Both the position numbers and the translations under genes were made by a program. From Pochonia chlamydosporia 170 (Eukaryota; Ascomycota; Sordariomycetes; Hypocreales; Clavicipitaceae): a stretch of DNA of 64,000 bases. The notes under the pieces are model-generated. The model made no database searches. It was not told where the DNA came from and worked only from the letters and a program-made list of their open reading frames with translations. The stretch covers positions 1,178,001 to 1,242,000 of the forward strand of contig NC_035792.1 in NCBI RefSeq assembly GCF_001653235.2, read 5' to 3'. Shown one piece after another: positions 1-12,300 of the stretch (positions are counted from its first letter, which is position 1; each line of letters opens with the position of its first letter).

Positions 1-23
1 CAGTCAGCGAAACCTAGCTCACC

Positions 24-887
24 ATGGCTGCTACAAATACCTTTTCGTTTGCAAAGTTAGCAACTCACCTCACATTATCGCCTGCTTGTACTAACTTTCG
101 AAAAGTGTTTCTCCTTCACAGTCGTTGGTATTTATTGTCAATGAGCAAGCAGGCAGGTACACGATCCATCGCGACGCCTTGTTCCAACGCTTCCCTCTTC
201 TCCAGGATACGCTAGACGCTGTCCCTGAAAGATGTGATGTCTACCCTTGGTGGAACTACGACCCCGAACCAAAGGGTTCTAGGGCAAATATAACCGAAAA
301 AATGTTCCAAGTCTTCTTCCAGTACACGTATGCTGGTACCTATGACGCTCCTCAGCCTGTGCAGTCGGTAGCTCAGACTGTCGAAGTCGAGCATTCTCTC
401 GGGTCTTCAGCACCATTTGCGGCTAAAGATTGCTCAGACGGCATAGAATGTGAGAATTTTAAAAAAAATCCGTCGGGAGTTTCTGCGTGAGAGCTTTATC
501 TCCAAGTACGCTACATTTAACGAGGCTGTCCACGTTGTTCCTCATGGATGTCCGCCAAGTGACGATGGCACTGCCGACTTTGGCGAAGTCTTTAAGTGGC
601 ACGTCGACATTAATGCATTTGCAAGTACATTCGATTCGGGTAACCTTCGCCAGGTAGCGAAATACAAGCTTGCTCTGACGCTCATGGCCGTCCGTCCGAG
701 TACGGAGAGTGTCATGGACCTCGTCCAATACGTCTATCACAACGTTTTCTGCGCCGATTGCGAGTTGTTAGTATCTCACTATGTTGCTTGCCGCTTGGAT
801 GAGTTTCTGAAGAACGAGGACTTTGTGGAGTCTCTTCGAGACAACTCAGAAGTCATGTTGGACGTTATTGAACTATTATACAACTAG
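24..887 (+). pseudogene. BTB/POZ-like protein gene, broken by a frameshift
   Basis: Two-exon gene, paralogous to the next gene downstream. Exon 1 is 24-55 and begins MAATNTFSFA; the intron 56-105 has a CTAAC branch-like site at 91-95; exon 2 starts at 106. The exon 1 phase and intron position match the downstream paralog. The BTB-like core shows ALFQRFPLLQDTLD followed by FFQYTYAGTYDAP, the pattern of fungal BTB-domain proteins (substrate adaptors or protein-interaction modules). After the A8 run at 461-468 the frame shifts by one base: the upstream frame stops at 490, while the next frame continues from there to the stop at 885-887. Removing one base would give about 270 residues, close to the paralog's 280. 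The break may be real decay, a population variant or a homopolymer sequencing error. No exact function can be assigned. Confidence 0.6.
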
Positions 888-1597
888 CATCCAGTATGTA
901 CTTGAACTAGTGGCCATAAGTTCCCCTACACGTCTGATGCCCCCGAAGGGTTTAAGTACATTAGTGGAGATGATGAAAAGTTCTATTAGGATACACATGG
1001 TTTGAAGTTTAAAAGGGTATTCATGGATATATAGTGCTCACGGAAATTTGCCGGTATTGCAGAGAATAGAGTAGTAGAATAGGCATCATCAAGCGTAAAG
1101 GCTATAAATCGCTGTTAATAACAGCAATAACCATCAAGAGTTTCTATTAATACCAAAAACCGAAGCTATAATGTTCCTGCACTATTCCATCAATTTATAA
1201 TCCTTCAATTTCCCTTTCTTTACCGGCGTATTGTCGTGAACTTGTTGGTGTTGGCCAGAGTTCCCTGTCACGTTTCTTAAATCGTACTAGCTAGCGTCTT
1301 TCTTGCATCAAGCAATTATTTTAGGAGCATAAATGATAACAAGAAGGAGTTAAACGTGATTGAATTAAGCCGATATGTCTAACTCTCTGAGTAGTTTAGT
1401 GTCTCGTTTGCCCGAAATGCCCGTGGAATTGTCAAGGCAGTGGCAGCAGCTGGCGGCCGGACCGGCAGTCATTCTTCATGGGTATTTAATTCCGGAAATC
1501 TGCTTCCTCGCAAGATTGAAACTCAACTCTCTTCACAAGCTTTCCGCAACCCTTTCCAAAACTCTCGGTTCGATACCCCAACTGTGCCTAAGTCACC
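888..1597. other. Intergenic spacer between BTB paralogs
   Basis: This roughly 710-base spacer is somewhat AT-rich around 1080-1220. It carries short open frames that resemble neither family nor domain. It presumably holds the 3' end of the first BTB-like gene and the promoter of the second. No repeat or RNA gene was recognised. Confidence 0.5.
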
Positions 1598-2492
1598 ATG
1601 GCATCCACAAGCGAGTTCCCTTTCGCCGGGTAGGTGCTGAGGATTCTCTTCTTGTCTGCCGCATTACTGACTTTTCATTAGAATATACGCCTCTGAAATG
1701 GTGAAATTCACTGTATCAAACGATCTTTTTAAGTGCAGCATCCATAAGAAAGCATTGATCGGCCGGATCCCAGACATGGAACACACATTACAACGTACGG
1801 GCCCGACCGAAAGTTCCCGGGAAAACAGGGGTTACAACCCTCAGGAGGGAGTATTTAACTGGGAACATGTCGAGGTTTCCTTTTTTGACGGGTTTTTTCA
1901 ATACGTTTATACTGGGTCATATATTGCTCCAGCTCCAGAACCCGTGAAGTCACAGCCTTTCCGGCGAGAGCCAAGTGTGCCTCCTCACGATACTCAGCAC
2001 CCAAGCGAGTATTTTGACGAACAACTGGCCCTGTTGAAGAAGGTCAATGAAGCACGACGGTTTCTCTTGTTGAGAGTATTTCATGCTGAATACTTCATAT
2101 ATGCAGATGATGATGCACTGCGTCATGACCTGCCTCTGAACAATGACCAAAGTGAGAGCCATGCAATGATTCTGTATTATCATATGAACATGCATTGGTA
2201 TGCCACGGGGTTTGATCTTCCGGGGCTAGCTACTTTGGCAAACGCCAAATTATACCAGACATTAGTCCAATTTGAGCTGCACGACCAAGGAGTTGCCGAT
2301 TTGGTGAAGCTTCTCGAGTTGATCAATGACGAGGAGGATGACACGGCGGACTCTCTGTGCGTGTCTATGCTCCACCATTTTCTGGTTTGCCATTGGGATA
2401 CGCTTTGGCAGTTTGTCCCGTTTCGGGAAATTTCTTTTTACGAGAACATTCAGGCTTGCCATCTTCTACGCAAGCTCTCAGCCAACCTCTAA
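1598..2492 (+). CDS. BTB/POZ-like domain protein
   Basis: Predicted 280-residue protein from two exons: 1598-1629 and 1682-2492. The 52-base intron opens with GTAGGT and ends in TTAG, and the joined start reads MASTSEFPFAGIYASEMVKF. The first 80 residues resemble the fungal BTB/POZ fold: a short strand (VKFTVSN), the 'SIHKKAL' segment where the domain contacts its partner, and FFQYVYTGSYIAP, equivalent to the conserved 'F..YLYTG.Y' helix. The rest is helical, with an acidic stretch (DEEDDT) near residue 228, and has no recognisable catalytic motif. The gene is the intact tandem paralog of 24-887. Fungal BTB proteins often act as Cul3 adaptors or unknown scaffolds; which applies here cannot be told from sequence. 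An in-frame shorter start exists at 1698, but the spliced start agrees with the paralog. Confidence 0.72.
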
Positions 2493-2730
2493 GTTGAAGC
2501 TTCAGCGGGGTTAGAATTGGCACTGGTATCTGGACATGGAAGGCGGGACATTACTTTGGAGGATATCCCTTGGAGCAGGCAGACACATCAACGGGACTTC
2601 ACATCAACAACAATTAGCTTTGCTCCATCACAAGTAGTGCAGCAACCAGACACATTCACTTTGCAAAAGACAAACAAGTAGCTCAATACCATCACTTCAT
2701 ATCAATACACAACTCCCCAATTTTCCTTCC

Positions 2731-4660
2731 TCACAACTTCGCCCTCGGGGCAGCACCCTCCTCCTTCTTAACCTGATCCTTCAACACTCTCCTCAGAATC
2801 TTACCAGACTGTGACTTCGGAATCTCCTTTACGAACCGCACACCCCCGCGCAATCGCTTAGGCGGCCCGACCCTCTCGCCCAACCAGTTGATAATATCCT
2901 TCTTCAGCTCCTCCGTCTCCTGGACGTCAGGACGCACAACGACATAAGCACGCGGTACCTCAGTATGCTGGTCGTTGTCCCAGACGCCAATGACACAGAC
3001 GTCGTTGATGTCCTCGCGCCCGAGCAACTTGGCTTCCAATTCGGCAGGTGGGACTTGGAAACCCTCTGTGAAACAATTAGTAAATGTTTCATCTGGAGTT
3101 GAGATGGTGTAACGTACTATACTTGATGAGCTCCTTCATACGGTCGGTAATGTAAAAGTGGCCGCGTTTGCAGGCGTAGCCCACGTCGCCGGTCTTGTAC
3201 CAACCGTCCTCTGTGAAGGTCTCTTTGTTCAAGTCGGGTCTGTTCCAGTATCCGTGGAAGACGTTGGGACCCTTGAGGAGAATTTCGCCAGCCTGCAAAC
3301 GTTAACATTCTGTAGTGGGAAGTCGGTTGAAGACGACAAACTCACCTCCCCTCGAGGCAACTCCTTGCCATTCTCATCCACAATCTTCGCCTCAACCAGC
3401 GGCAGCAAACGTCCCACGGAACCTTGGAACTTCCACCACTCGTCGGTCAACTGCGAATGCGTCGCCGGGCTGGTCTCCGACAAGCCGTATCCTTGCTTCA
3501 CACCGATACTGAGTCTCTTCCAGACAGCTTCGACGAGATCGACACCCAAGGGCGCGGCGCCAGAGTTGATCCACCGGATGGACGTCATGTCGTACTTGTC
3601 CACGACGGGGTGCTTGCCCAGCGCGAGGACAATCGGCGGCGGGACATACATGAATGTGATGGAGTGCTTTTCAATAAGCTTGCAGGCTTTCTCGATGTCG
3701 AATTTCGGGAGGACCACAATTTGCGAGCCTGTTTGCATGGTGACGTTCAGTGCGACCGAGAGACCCTACGAATGTTAGTAAAAATGAGATTAGGTTCACG
3801 AATGTCACACTCACGTAGATATGGAAGAATGGCAAAACACCCAAATGTCTATCTGAGTCCCAGTTCATAGTCTTGGCATCAAGTCGCGAGAATTGATACG
3901 CATTGGAAACGACATTGTAGTGAGTGAGCATTACACCCTTGGGCAAGCCCGTAGTTCCCTGTTACAAAGTCAGTACTTGCTGATAGAACGGACGAAGCCA
4001 GCCGGTAAACTCACAGAGCTGTACACCAAATACGCAAGATCCTTCTTAGGATCCAGCATAGTCCGCTTGGGTTGGAACCAAGCGCCTTGGGCTGTAATTT
4101 CTGTCCAGTGCTTGTGATTGCCCGTCTCATCTCTCCCATCGCCCATGAGAATGACCCTATCGAGGGGAATCTTGGCCTTTTGCGCGGCCTGCACTGCTGT
4201 CTTGAGGAATGGCTTCTGCGTGATGAGAGCCGTGGCCTTGGAGTCGAGCAGCTGGCGCGCAAGTTCGTCTACGGTGTACGTTGGGTTGGCTGGGCTGGCG
4301 ATGCCACCCGCCCAGTGTAGACCATAAGTTACGATGGGTGTGTCGATGCAGTTCGGGGTGAAGAAGCCCAGGACGTCGCCCTTGTTCCAGTTGAACATGT
4401 GCTTGAGGCCCTTTCCGAATGCGATGGAGCCATTTTTGACGTCGGAGAACGTATATGAACGGTCCGTATCGCCGTCAATGAGAAGAACTGGTGGGTTGTG
4501 TTAGCAAGAGTTGGTAACTATTTTGCAGTAGGTTTGGGTCGCTGGATGAAGCCAGAGGAAACGAACCGTGGTTGTCTGGATACTCCTTTGGCTGCTCAAA
4601 GTACATTGACCAGATGTCTATGACGGGAATGTCCACCGTCCATTCTGACTGAATCGGCAT
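2731..4660 (-). CDS. 4-coumarate-CoA ligase-like acyl-CoA synthetase, peroxisomal (PTS1)
   Basis: Adenylate-forming enzyme that activates a carboxylic acid with ATP and CoA. Six exons on the minus strand: 4660-4567, 4487-4015, 3958-3815, 3765-3346, 3292-3118 and 3065-2731, giving 546 residues, normal for the 4CL family. The P-loop motif YSSGTTGLPKG crosses the exon 2/3 junction near residue 190. Further core motifs are GYGLSETSPATH, WYKTGDVGY, KELIKYKGFQVPPAELEA and the catalytic-lysine motif PKSQSGKILRR. The C-terminus is AKL, a peroxisomal targeting signal type 1, so a role in peroxisomal activation of fatty, phenylpropanoid or other aryl acids is likely. The actual substrate is unknown. 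All five introns are 50-80 bases long, start with GT and end with AG, and keep the frame. Confidence 0.9.
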
Positions 4661-6070
4661 CTTGACTGGCAGTTGGCAAGCTGTTTGCGAGATAAGTTTG
4701 AGGTCGTCGAGCGGTTTGAGATGTAGTCTACAATCGCAAGCTAAGCAGAACTGTGTCGCTTATTACAGTCGTAAATGAGGCGGGAGTAGAGGTCACGAAA
4801 TCGCAAATCACGGCCAAACAAGAGGAAGCATGAGATGAAGCTCCCGGAATCCTACGGGGGGGTTGAAGAGTAATTATACGGGATCGTTGTCTCGAGTACC
4901 TTATTGAACGCCACTCCAGATGCGACAAAGACAAGCTGAAGCGCCAGCTCCAGCTCCCCAACTCCAACTCCAACTAACTTGCTCCAGCCCAGCTATGTCA
5001 CCGGCAACGGCGACGGCGCAAATCCACAATTCCGGCCAGCCCAAAGCGATGAACCCTGCCGACCAGACACAAAAGCAGGCTGGTCCTTCCAATTCATTCC
5101 GCGTCCCCAACAATTCTAGTCATTGACTAGGTTGCTCTCAGGGCCCGATTTCTGTTTATTTTCGTGGCAACGGCGCCGACGAAGCCGACACTCGGAGTTT
5201 AGACAATTCAAATACCAAATCTCCAAGTTGTCAATGGTCGGTCAATGTGTGTTGCCCCATTTTGGACCGAGGTGCAACTGCGTGCTTCTCCACACCCAGC
5301 GGAATATTGGCGCGTGGAGTTCAAATTGATGGCGGATCCGACAGCATGGTGGGCAGAGTGTCTGGAGACTCCGACTCTGGACAACTGAGACAAGCCACCA
5401 GACAATTCAAGCCTTTCCACCTTGTGGGGGATGGCCCAGCCGCCCGCAAGGAGCATGATGGGGGAAAGGGGATGGTGTGTTGGTGTGGTGTTCAAGATTG
5501 GCTTGCTGGCGAACCCGGTCGCTTTGTCCCGGTAGTTGTGGATGTTGCCGCCGTACTCACTTTATTCTCCACGGACTTCGTTCCTAGGTCGTTTTATGCC
5601 CTCCACCTTCAAGTTGGCCACACGTCACCAAGCTCCACATACCGCGGTGAGATGCGTGAGTCTCCGAGGTCAACCAAACAGAATGGTAAAATTGTCAAGA
5701 CTCCGTAGTTGGCCCGTTGTGTTTGAAGCTTCCGTAATAATTTGACAGGCTGTAGTCTCCAACATTTCAGAGCCAATGGTATCTTCCTACATGACCATTA
5801 GCACCTGGGTCAGCGCTGTCAGCCATGGATGCTGGATATTCTCTCGTGATATCCTCAAGGTCACCCTTACAGCGATGTGCCGGTTGCTGATTTGACCATT
5901 GCATATCATTAGGCAAAGATATTATAGGTTTATTAATTACATTTTGTTATGCATGCCGCCCGTGGATTCGTGAGGTGACTGGTGGCTCTGGATATTCGCC
6001 ATCATCGGCGCACCTTACCCATCGCAGCTAACGACGAGTCCTATTGTCGATAGACGATGCTGGTGCTTAT
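4661..6070. other. Intergenic region upstream of acyl-CoA synthetase
   Basis: This 1.4-kb region separates the synthetase start from the 3' end of the lipase gene. It should contain the synthetase promoter and the lipase 3' UTR. The open frames here are short, lack codon bias and overlap one another. A run of CAGCTCCAGCTC-like short repeats lies near 4940-4975. Nothing else was recognised. Confidence 0.5.
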
Positions 6071-8212
6071 TCATGAGCCACTCGTGAGTGAATCCAATTC
6101 AGGGGACCATGTAGCTACTGCTTCACACCCCTCCGGAACTCGATATCGATCTCTGGCATTACACGTTTGCCAGAGGACTTCGCGAATCTCAATAAAGACT
6201 TGTTCGACGGCATCGATGGCCCAGATCACATCCAAATGCTCGTAGTCTTTGATCACCTTGCTGTGCACCATTTTCACATGTGGCTCTCGTCCTTTCGTGA
6301 ACCGTTTCAACAGTCGCTCGCCATCCACGAGCTGGTCATTTCCACAAACCCACAAAGCGAAGGGTGGAACTCGTTCGTTGTACCATGGACCGCTTGTTGG
6401 CAAATAGCCATTTTGCGGAATATTGCCCGGTTCGCCCTGGTTTGTAGTCATGGTGCTGCGTTCAAAGGACTCTTCTATAGTGGTCTCAACAGCATGTCCA
6501 TCCTCTCGCTCCTCCCATTTAACGACCTCCTTCGTGGACAAGATGCATTTGTGTTTAGCGAAACCGTCCTGGCCGAGCCACCACCGCATTGTTTCTGCAC
6601 TGACATATACCGGAGCGAATTGGAAGAGGCGGTTTCTCAGCCCCCTATCCCACCTTGCGTCAGACCAGTCGAAAAGAAAAGAAAAGACCTTATATCCCAG
6701 CCAGCCATATACCTTGGGGTGTAATATTGAGTGCATTTGCATCATGAACGGTATGAAAGCGTGTATTCCAAACATCATCTGGAATAGAAATGGCGAAATA
6801 TTGCGCATAAATTTGAAGTAAAACTTCCCTATGAGCGGTCCGGCATAGGCTGCTGGGGCTAGACCACAGAATACTGTCAATTTCTCTCCAAATTCTGGAC
6901 GCTGATCCTTTGATAGAGCAATCAATGTCTCAGCGGTCCCCTGTGAGTGGCATATAAGCCCGATCTTGTCAAATCCAGTCTCTTGGAGGACGCGTGATGT
7001 TAGTGCTGGCAAGTCGAAGACGCCCATCTCTCGAATGTTCCAACACCACATTCGTGGATCAGTTTGAACGAATGATTCATGGGCAGGGCTAAATCCGCAC
7101 CGATTGTTGCCCAGCCAGACATCAAATCCAGATTTGCAGAGCCAGAATGCCAGTGAGTCATCATCGTTGCTGCAATAAGCTCCAGAGCTTTGCAATAGAC
7201 CGTGCATTAAGAGAACTGGAAACTTTGGTTTCTTCTCGTTGGACTTGAAGGTTTTCCGCGGGCCGCTAGTATTCGAGGCCGCATTGGCCCTGGATGTGGT
7301 GTACTCCCTAGGGTCGTACACATGCCAGAGGTCGATCAGAAAGCCATCGTCCGTGCGAACTTGGAACATGTCAACATCAAGTCCAACTCGCCTCGCATAG
7401 TATCCAACGTCGCACACGATCTTATCGCGGCCCCCCTCCGTTGGAGGATATTCATCGGCAGTCCCTTCTTGGTCACCGCCAATTTTTTCCGCCGAGGTGC
7501 GGTGCTCCCATGCCTTTCTCTTCTGCCTTCGAATGTCTGCCCTACGGCATTCCTCTTCATAAAAGGGTCGTTGCCTCTTAATATCTCGCAGCGTCAACTT
7601 GTAAAACAACTTTTTGGTGACCCTCGGAACGCTCGTTATAAGCGAGGCTATCACAATGAAAACGAGAAATGAGAGGCTCAAAACAAAGGCAGAGAGTCTA
7701 AAAAGTATACACCGAAAGCGGCTTTTGAGCGATGGAGGACCATAGAGTGGCAATGAGGGAAATAATGGGCTATTTTCCGACAGAATTTTATCTGGTTCTT
7801 CGTCATGTTGGAAATTTTTGCCGTCCGTTTCTTGGTTCGACTTTTCGGGAACCACGTCAAGCTCCCCGGCTGGGCCGGATCTGGAGAGCAACTTTGAGTG
7901 TTTCTCCGTCTCTCTGACCACGTCGTGGTTGCCTACCTGTCGCACTGAGTCCTTTGTCCTATCCTCTATCACGATTTCATCTCTTCCTAAGTCATTGTGC
8001 GATGAATCGCCGTTAGAAAGTGAGTCAGAACATCCATCATTCGTCAAGGGCGTTGTTGCACCATTGATAGAGCCTGCTTGTGTTTTGGGCTTCGAATGGA
8101 CGGTTTTGGTAATTTGGCATTTGATCTGGACATCAGCTTGGCTCAATGCATGAGCAGTAGTTTTGCTTTCATCATCGCCGCTAGGCTGTTTCGCTTCTGA
8201 TGGTTTAGCCAT
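6071..8212 (-). CDS. Membrane-anchored alpha/beta-hydrolase lipase (steryl ester hydrolase-like)
   Basis: Single-exon gene for 713 residues. It has a long polar N-terminal region of about 160 residues, then a hydrophobic segment (LSAFVLSLSFLVFIVIASLI) that should anchor it in a membrane, then an acid-lipase-type alpha/beta-hydrolase domain. Visible motifs are the oxyanion loop LLMHGLLQSSGAY, WLGNNRCGFSPAH typical of the lysosomal acid lipase/TGL1-YEH family, the nucleophile elbow LICHSQGTAE with Ser423, GNDQLVD with a probable catalytic Asp626, and DYEHLDVIW with His659. By analogy with yeast Yeh1/Yeh2/Tgl1 it should hydrolyse steryl esters or triacylglycerol at the lipid droplet, ER or plasma membrane. 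The substrate is inferred from family resemblance only. A second short hydrophobic region (FLFQMMFGIHAFIPFMM) lies inside the lid area. Confidence 0.88.
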   Translation of the reverse strand: MAKPSEAKQPSGDDESKTTAHALSQADVQIKCQITKTVHSKPKTQAGSINGATTPLTNDGCSDSLSNGDSSHNDLGRDEIVIEDRTKDSVRQVGNHDVVRETEKHSKLLSRSGPAGELDVVPEKSNQETDGKNFQHDEEPDKILSENSPLFPSLPLYGPPSLKSRFRCILFRLSAFVLSLSFLVFIVIASLITSVPRVTKKLFYKLTLRDIKRQRPFYEEECRRADIRRQKRKAWEHRTSAEKIGGDQEGTADEYPPTEGGRDKIVCDVGYYARRVGLDVDMFQVRTDDGFLIDLWHVYDPREYTTSRANAASNTSGPRKTFKSNEKKPKFPVLLMHGLLQSSGAYCSNDDDSLAFWLCKSGFDVWLGNNRCGFSPAHESFVQTDPRMWCWNIREMGVFDLPALTSRVLQETGFDKIGLICHSQGTAETLIALSKDQRPEFGEKLTVFCGLAPAAYAGPLIGKFYFKFMRNISPFLFQMMFGIHAFIPFMMQMHSILHPKVYGWLGYKVFSFLFDWSDARWDRGLRNRLFQFAPVYVSAETMRWWLGQDGFAKHKCILSTKEVVKWEEREDGHAVETTIEESFERSTMTTNQGEPGNIPQNGYLPTSGPWYNERVPPFALWVCGNDQLVDGERLLKRFTKGREPHVKMVHSKVIKDYEHLDVIWAIDAVEQVFIEIREVLWQTCNARDRYRVPEGCEAVATWSPELDSLTSGS

Positions 8213-9392
8213 GTGTCCTCGGCATTGGTGAACGACAGGCTGATGTCAAATTGGGATTGAAGGTGCACTCAAGTCATGTTGAATATCAACGATGCAGTGC
8301 AGACAGCGATCAAGACCAGGGACGCCACAAACAGCTGCCAATCGAAACACCCAGAGGTATGGTGAGATTGAATCAACACGCAACAACTTCACGATATCTG
8401 TGCAGCTTGAGGCAGACGCAAGTCGAATAGGAGTTGAGGTGTGACGTACATGATTTGAATGATCCCTCCTGAACCGCCTACAGGGTTATCTCTGTGGCAG
8501 ACTCTAGAACATGTGGAGTTGCTGCCCGTGGGGTCAGCCACACAGACATGTGAAATTAAGTCCATGGGTGATGTCCCCAGGTCTGGGGAGGAAGGGAGGG
8601 ATTCAAGTCGAATTGAGTTTGAATTGGTCGCTGTCTGAAGAAAACCGCGGAATCGGATGATGATATGGGAATAATCATGGCTCGAGTGTTGTGTTGCAGA
8701 TTTATCAGGCCAAACCTGTAGTAGGGATGGCCCAATAACCACTTTGCGGAAGGCGCGACCCATGGAATTGGAGCAACCAGTGCCCCTTTGTTGGCACAGG
8801 TTCATTGCTTGTTCTGATGGAAATCAACCATTTTCCTTTGCATCATGACCCTCCACCATTTACCGACACCGAATTCCCCCTTCACCTGTCAAGAAGGGTG
8901 TACCACAACACTGCTGTCTGACCTCGGTGTGTTTTGCATCACCGTACCAGGGGCTGTGACTGAGGGTTGTTTGAGGTGGATCCAACCAAGCCGCAATTGC
9001 CTGGTGCAGCGACGCCTGACACCGAAGCCGAGGCCTACCATTTGCTCTCAAGCGCCGTGACCCGACAGAGCTGCCAACGGGACCAGGGATCCGTCCGTTG
9101 CCGCAAGCCGACCGAGCTTCAGTTCCTTTGCGACCCTGAGCTTTTGCTGTTCCATTACCTCCGCAACACCAAGCCATTGAACATTGTATCAGGCGTTTAC
9201 AGTGCCAACAACTGGCTCGGAACTTCAATCTATTTGACGAATATCCCCGGTATCAAGCTTGTGCCCTTCGCGCAATGGTCTTGTGATTGCGGGGTGGACA
9301 AGCTTGATCACGTCTCAGCTCCAAGCTCCGTTACTGCTCCGACCTCCTTCTGCTCGACGATAGCCCGACGACCTTTCAACGACATCGCCGAC
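8213..9392. other. Divergent intergenic region, lipase / pex6
   Basis: About 1.2 kb between two divergent starts, so it should carry both promoters and 5' UTRs. The pex6 reading frame is open upstream as far as 8967 without a stop, so a longer N-terminus is possible, but the stretch has no conserved feature. Antisense frames at 8389-8805 and 8860-9228 show no domain. No clear TATA box was noticed. Confidence 0.5.
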
Positions 9393-12300
9393 ATGGCTGT
9401 AACAGACGGGAAAAGGGCCACGTCCCGGAAACACGCGATCCGCAGGCGACGACAAGATAAACCAGCCATATCGGCAAGACTCATCCTGGACGATCACATA
9501 AAGAACGATGTCGGCATACTCTCGGAAGACCTCTTCTCCGATCTCTTTCCATACCTCCAAGGCAGTAAGTTGACCAAGAAGCAAATGCGACCTGACTACT
9601 AGATGCCTTTGGTGTGTGTATTTGCCAACAGTGCTAACGCCTGATGTGTAACGGACAGGCTCCGAAGACGACCTGCCGGACCAGGTTCACCACGTTGCGC
9701 TGTCTCCATGGGCTCCCAACGCTGCCCCTGCTGAGATGGCTTGGTCCATAGTTCCTGTGGTGCGATCCTCTTCGTTGGCACATTCTACCGTGCAATTTTC
9801 CCCGTCGTCATCAGCCTTGCAGAGCTTTGCCGTGGCATTGCAAGAAGTTGCGCCATCCAAGTTGTCCAGTCATAGCCGAAGCGGCATAGAAATATTGGTT
9901 CTGGACGTCGCTCCTGTACCTCTTGAAACCGTCTTCGTCAGCTTAGAGAGCGAGTCAACTAAACGGTTAGAGAATGGCGAAGGCACGTTCTTCAAAGAAC
10001 ACCCGTCCAGCCCAAGAGGAAAGAACATTGCGAACATGAGCGCCGAAGAGAGGCTCACGTTTGCGATTCGAACTTCTCTAAGCAGTCTTAAAGTTGCGCA
10101 TGCGGGCGACTTGTTTGCTCTACCGTTGGCACCTCATCATGTCACCCACGTGCCACCAAACCCAGGAAAAATCATGCTATGCGAGCCAGTAGCTCAAGGG
10201 ATTCTAACGGACACGACAAAAATCGTTCTCATGCGCGGGAGACATACGAAACACGGCCGAGGGCTCGCGTCCATAGGCACCGGCCATCGACTTAATGGTG
10301 TAGGCGAGGAGGACGAGGACGGCAATACCGACCAGTTTTTCTCGGCGGCTGAAGAGCGTTATCGAACCGATGCGAAAGCGGACGAAACTGTGACCGAAAC
10401 CGAGACGGAATTTTCGGCAACGGAACAAGAAGATGAGTTGTCTGACGATTCAATGGATGAAATGATCACTCTAGAAACCCCAACGCTCCCTACTACCAAC
10501 GTGAGTGGACTCGGCACAATGCAACCTGGGACTCCAATGACGATTGGAACGCTCCGTGGAAGAAAAACCAACGGGGCTGCAACACCTGGATCAATATTTT
10601 CCAATTTCACTTCAGCCACAGCTCGACCAGATCGACCACGGGGCCGACTGTTTAAAGCGCATGGCCTTGTGAAGCCCATTCCATCTGATCTGTTGCATCC
10701 CAAGCCGGCTCCAGAAGACGACGAAGAGGCGCGGATATACGTTGATATGAGCTCTTTGCCAAAGATTGGTTGCTTTTCGGGTGATTGGGCGAGAATTGAA
10801 GTGGCCGAGGAGCCGCCATTGAACGGATTCGGTGCGTTTGGATTAGGAAGCTTTGGCAATGTGGAAGCCGAGGTGTCAAACTGGCGCCCTGTCAGAGTCT
10901 ATGGTCTACCAGAAGGATACTCTCAGCGACCGGTTACTCGCATCCCTAGTTCCAGAGCAGGCGAAAGGAGGATGTCCTTCTTTGAATCACAAGTTCAGCG
11001 GCCGACCAGCCCTGTAGCATACGCATCACCGCTTTTGCTTGCCAATCTAGACGATGCTACACATTTACGCATCGCGGCTCTCAAACGATCAGCCTATCAA
11101 GGGAAAGGCACGCTTCCTCGCTTTACCAGTGCATCGCACCCACCATACGCAAAAGACATTGCCATTCACCATATCCGCACGCCAATCTCGGCTGAAAGGT
11201 CGTACCAGACTGCCGTGCTAGGTGGGTTGAAACGATATTTTGCTCAGAAAATTCGCCTAGTCCGAACTGGAGATTTGATCGCGGTACCAGTAGATGCTCA
11301 ACTGGGGCGAGCGCTACAAGAAGCAACAGGCGTGGGAGGTTCAGAGGTAGATGACGTGATGGCATTGACAGCTGGTGAGACCACGCCGGGGCAACCGTCG
11401 ACTCGTATTGATGGCGTTGCTTGGTTCAAAGTTGGACACATACAAATTCAAAAATCTGACGAGGATGAAGATGGGACGGCTGAGGCGCTCTGGGGTTCTG
11501 TTGCATGCATTGACAGCTCAACTGTAGGCATGCACGGATCAGGGTTCGAGACGAGCCGCATACCGGGAATGGGCCAGAGCTCTTGGCCGTATTACCTGGG
11601 GCTGAAGAAACCTCCGAGGAGGTCGTCCGATGCCAGTCAACTGGCTGTATCAGATCAGAAGGAAAAGTTCGTGTCACCGCTGAGACGGCAACTTCGAGAG
11701 CTGCTTGCTGCAGGGACCAGCCCTAGGGCAATTCACCTCAAAATGCCGCCAATTGCAATTTTGTTGACCTCCACGCACCGTAACATTGGTAAAGCTACTC
11801 TGGCAACAGCAGCCTGCGCTGATATTGGTCTTCATACGTACACCATCGATGCCTATGATATATTGAGTGAAGGCGGTGGAAGTGGAAGCGATGTAAAAAC
11901 TGAAGGATTCCTTCGAACACGGGCAGAGAGAGCGATTAGCTGCGGCCCGGACTGCTGTGCTCTTCTTATCCAGCATATCGAGGCACTTACAGCCGATAGG
12001 ATCGAGGCTACGATGAAGGAGATTCTGGAGGACACTAGGGTTCTAATCGCTACGACCAACGAAGTCGACCAAGTACCAGATGGCGTCCGAGCCTTATTCA
12101 CGCACGAATTGGAGATGGGTGCACCTGACGAGTCAGAGCGCGAGGCCATTCTGAGAAATGTCGTGGACGACCGAGGTGTCACTCTCGAGCCGACGATTGA
12201 CTTGAACTCAATTGCACTAAAAACCGCTGCTTTGGTTGCTGGCGACTTGGTCGATGTTGTTGAGCGGGCATCCTTGGCCCAATACGCCCGCCTCGAATCA

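Noticed and set aside
1375..1704. Open frame of 109 codons before the second BTB-like gene
   Set aside because: Overlaps the spliced start of the real gene in another frame; likely 5' UTR.
3158..3778. Plus-strand frames across the acyl-CoA synthetase
   Set aside because: Antisense shadows of exons 4 and 5, running through introns.
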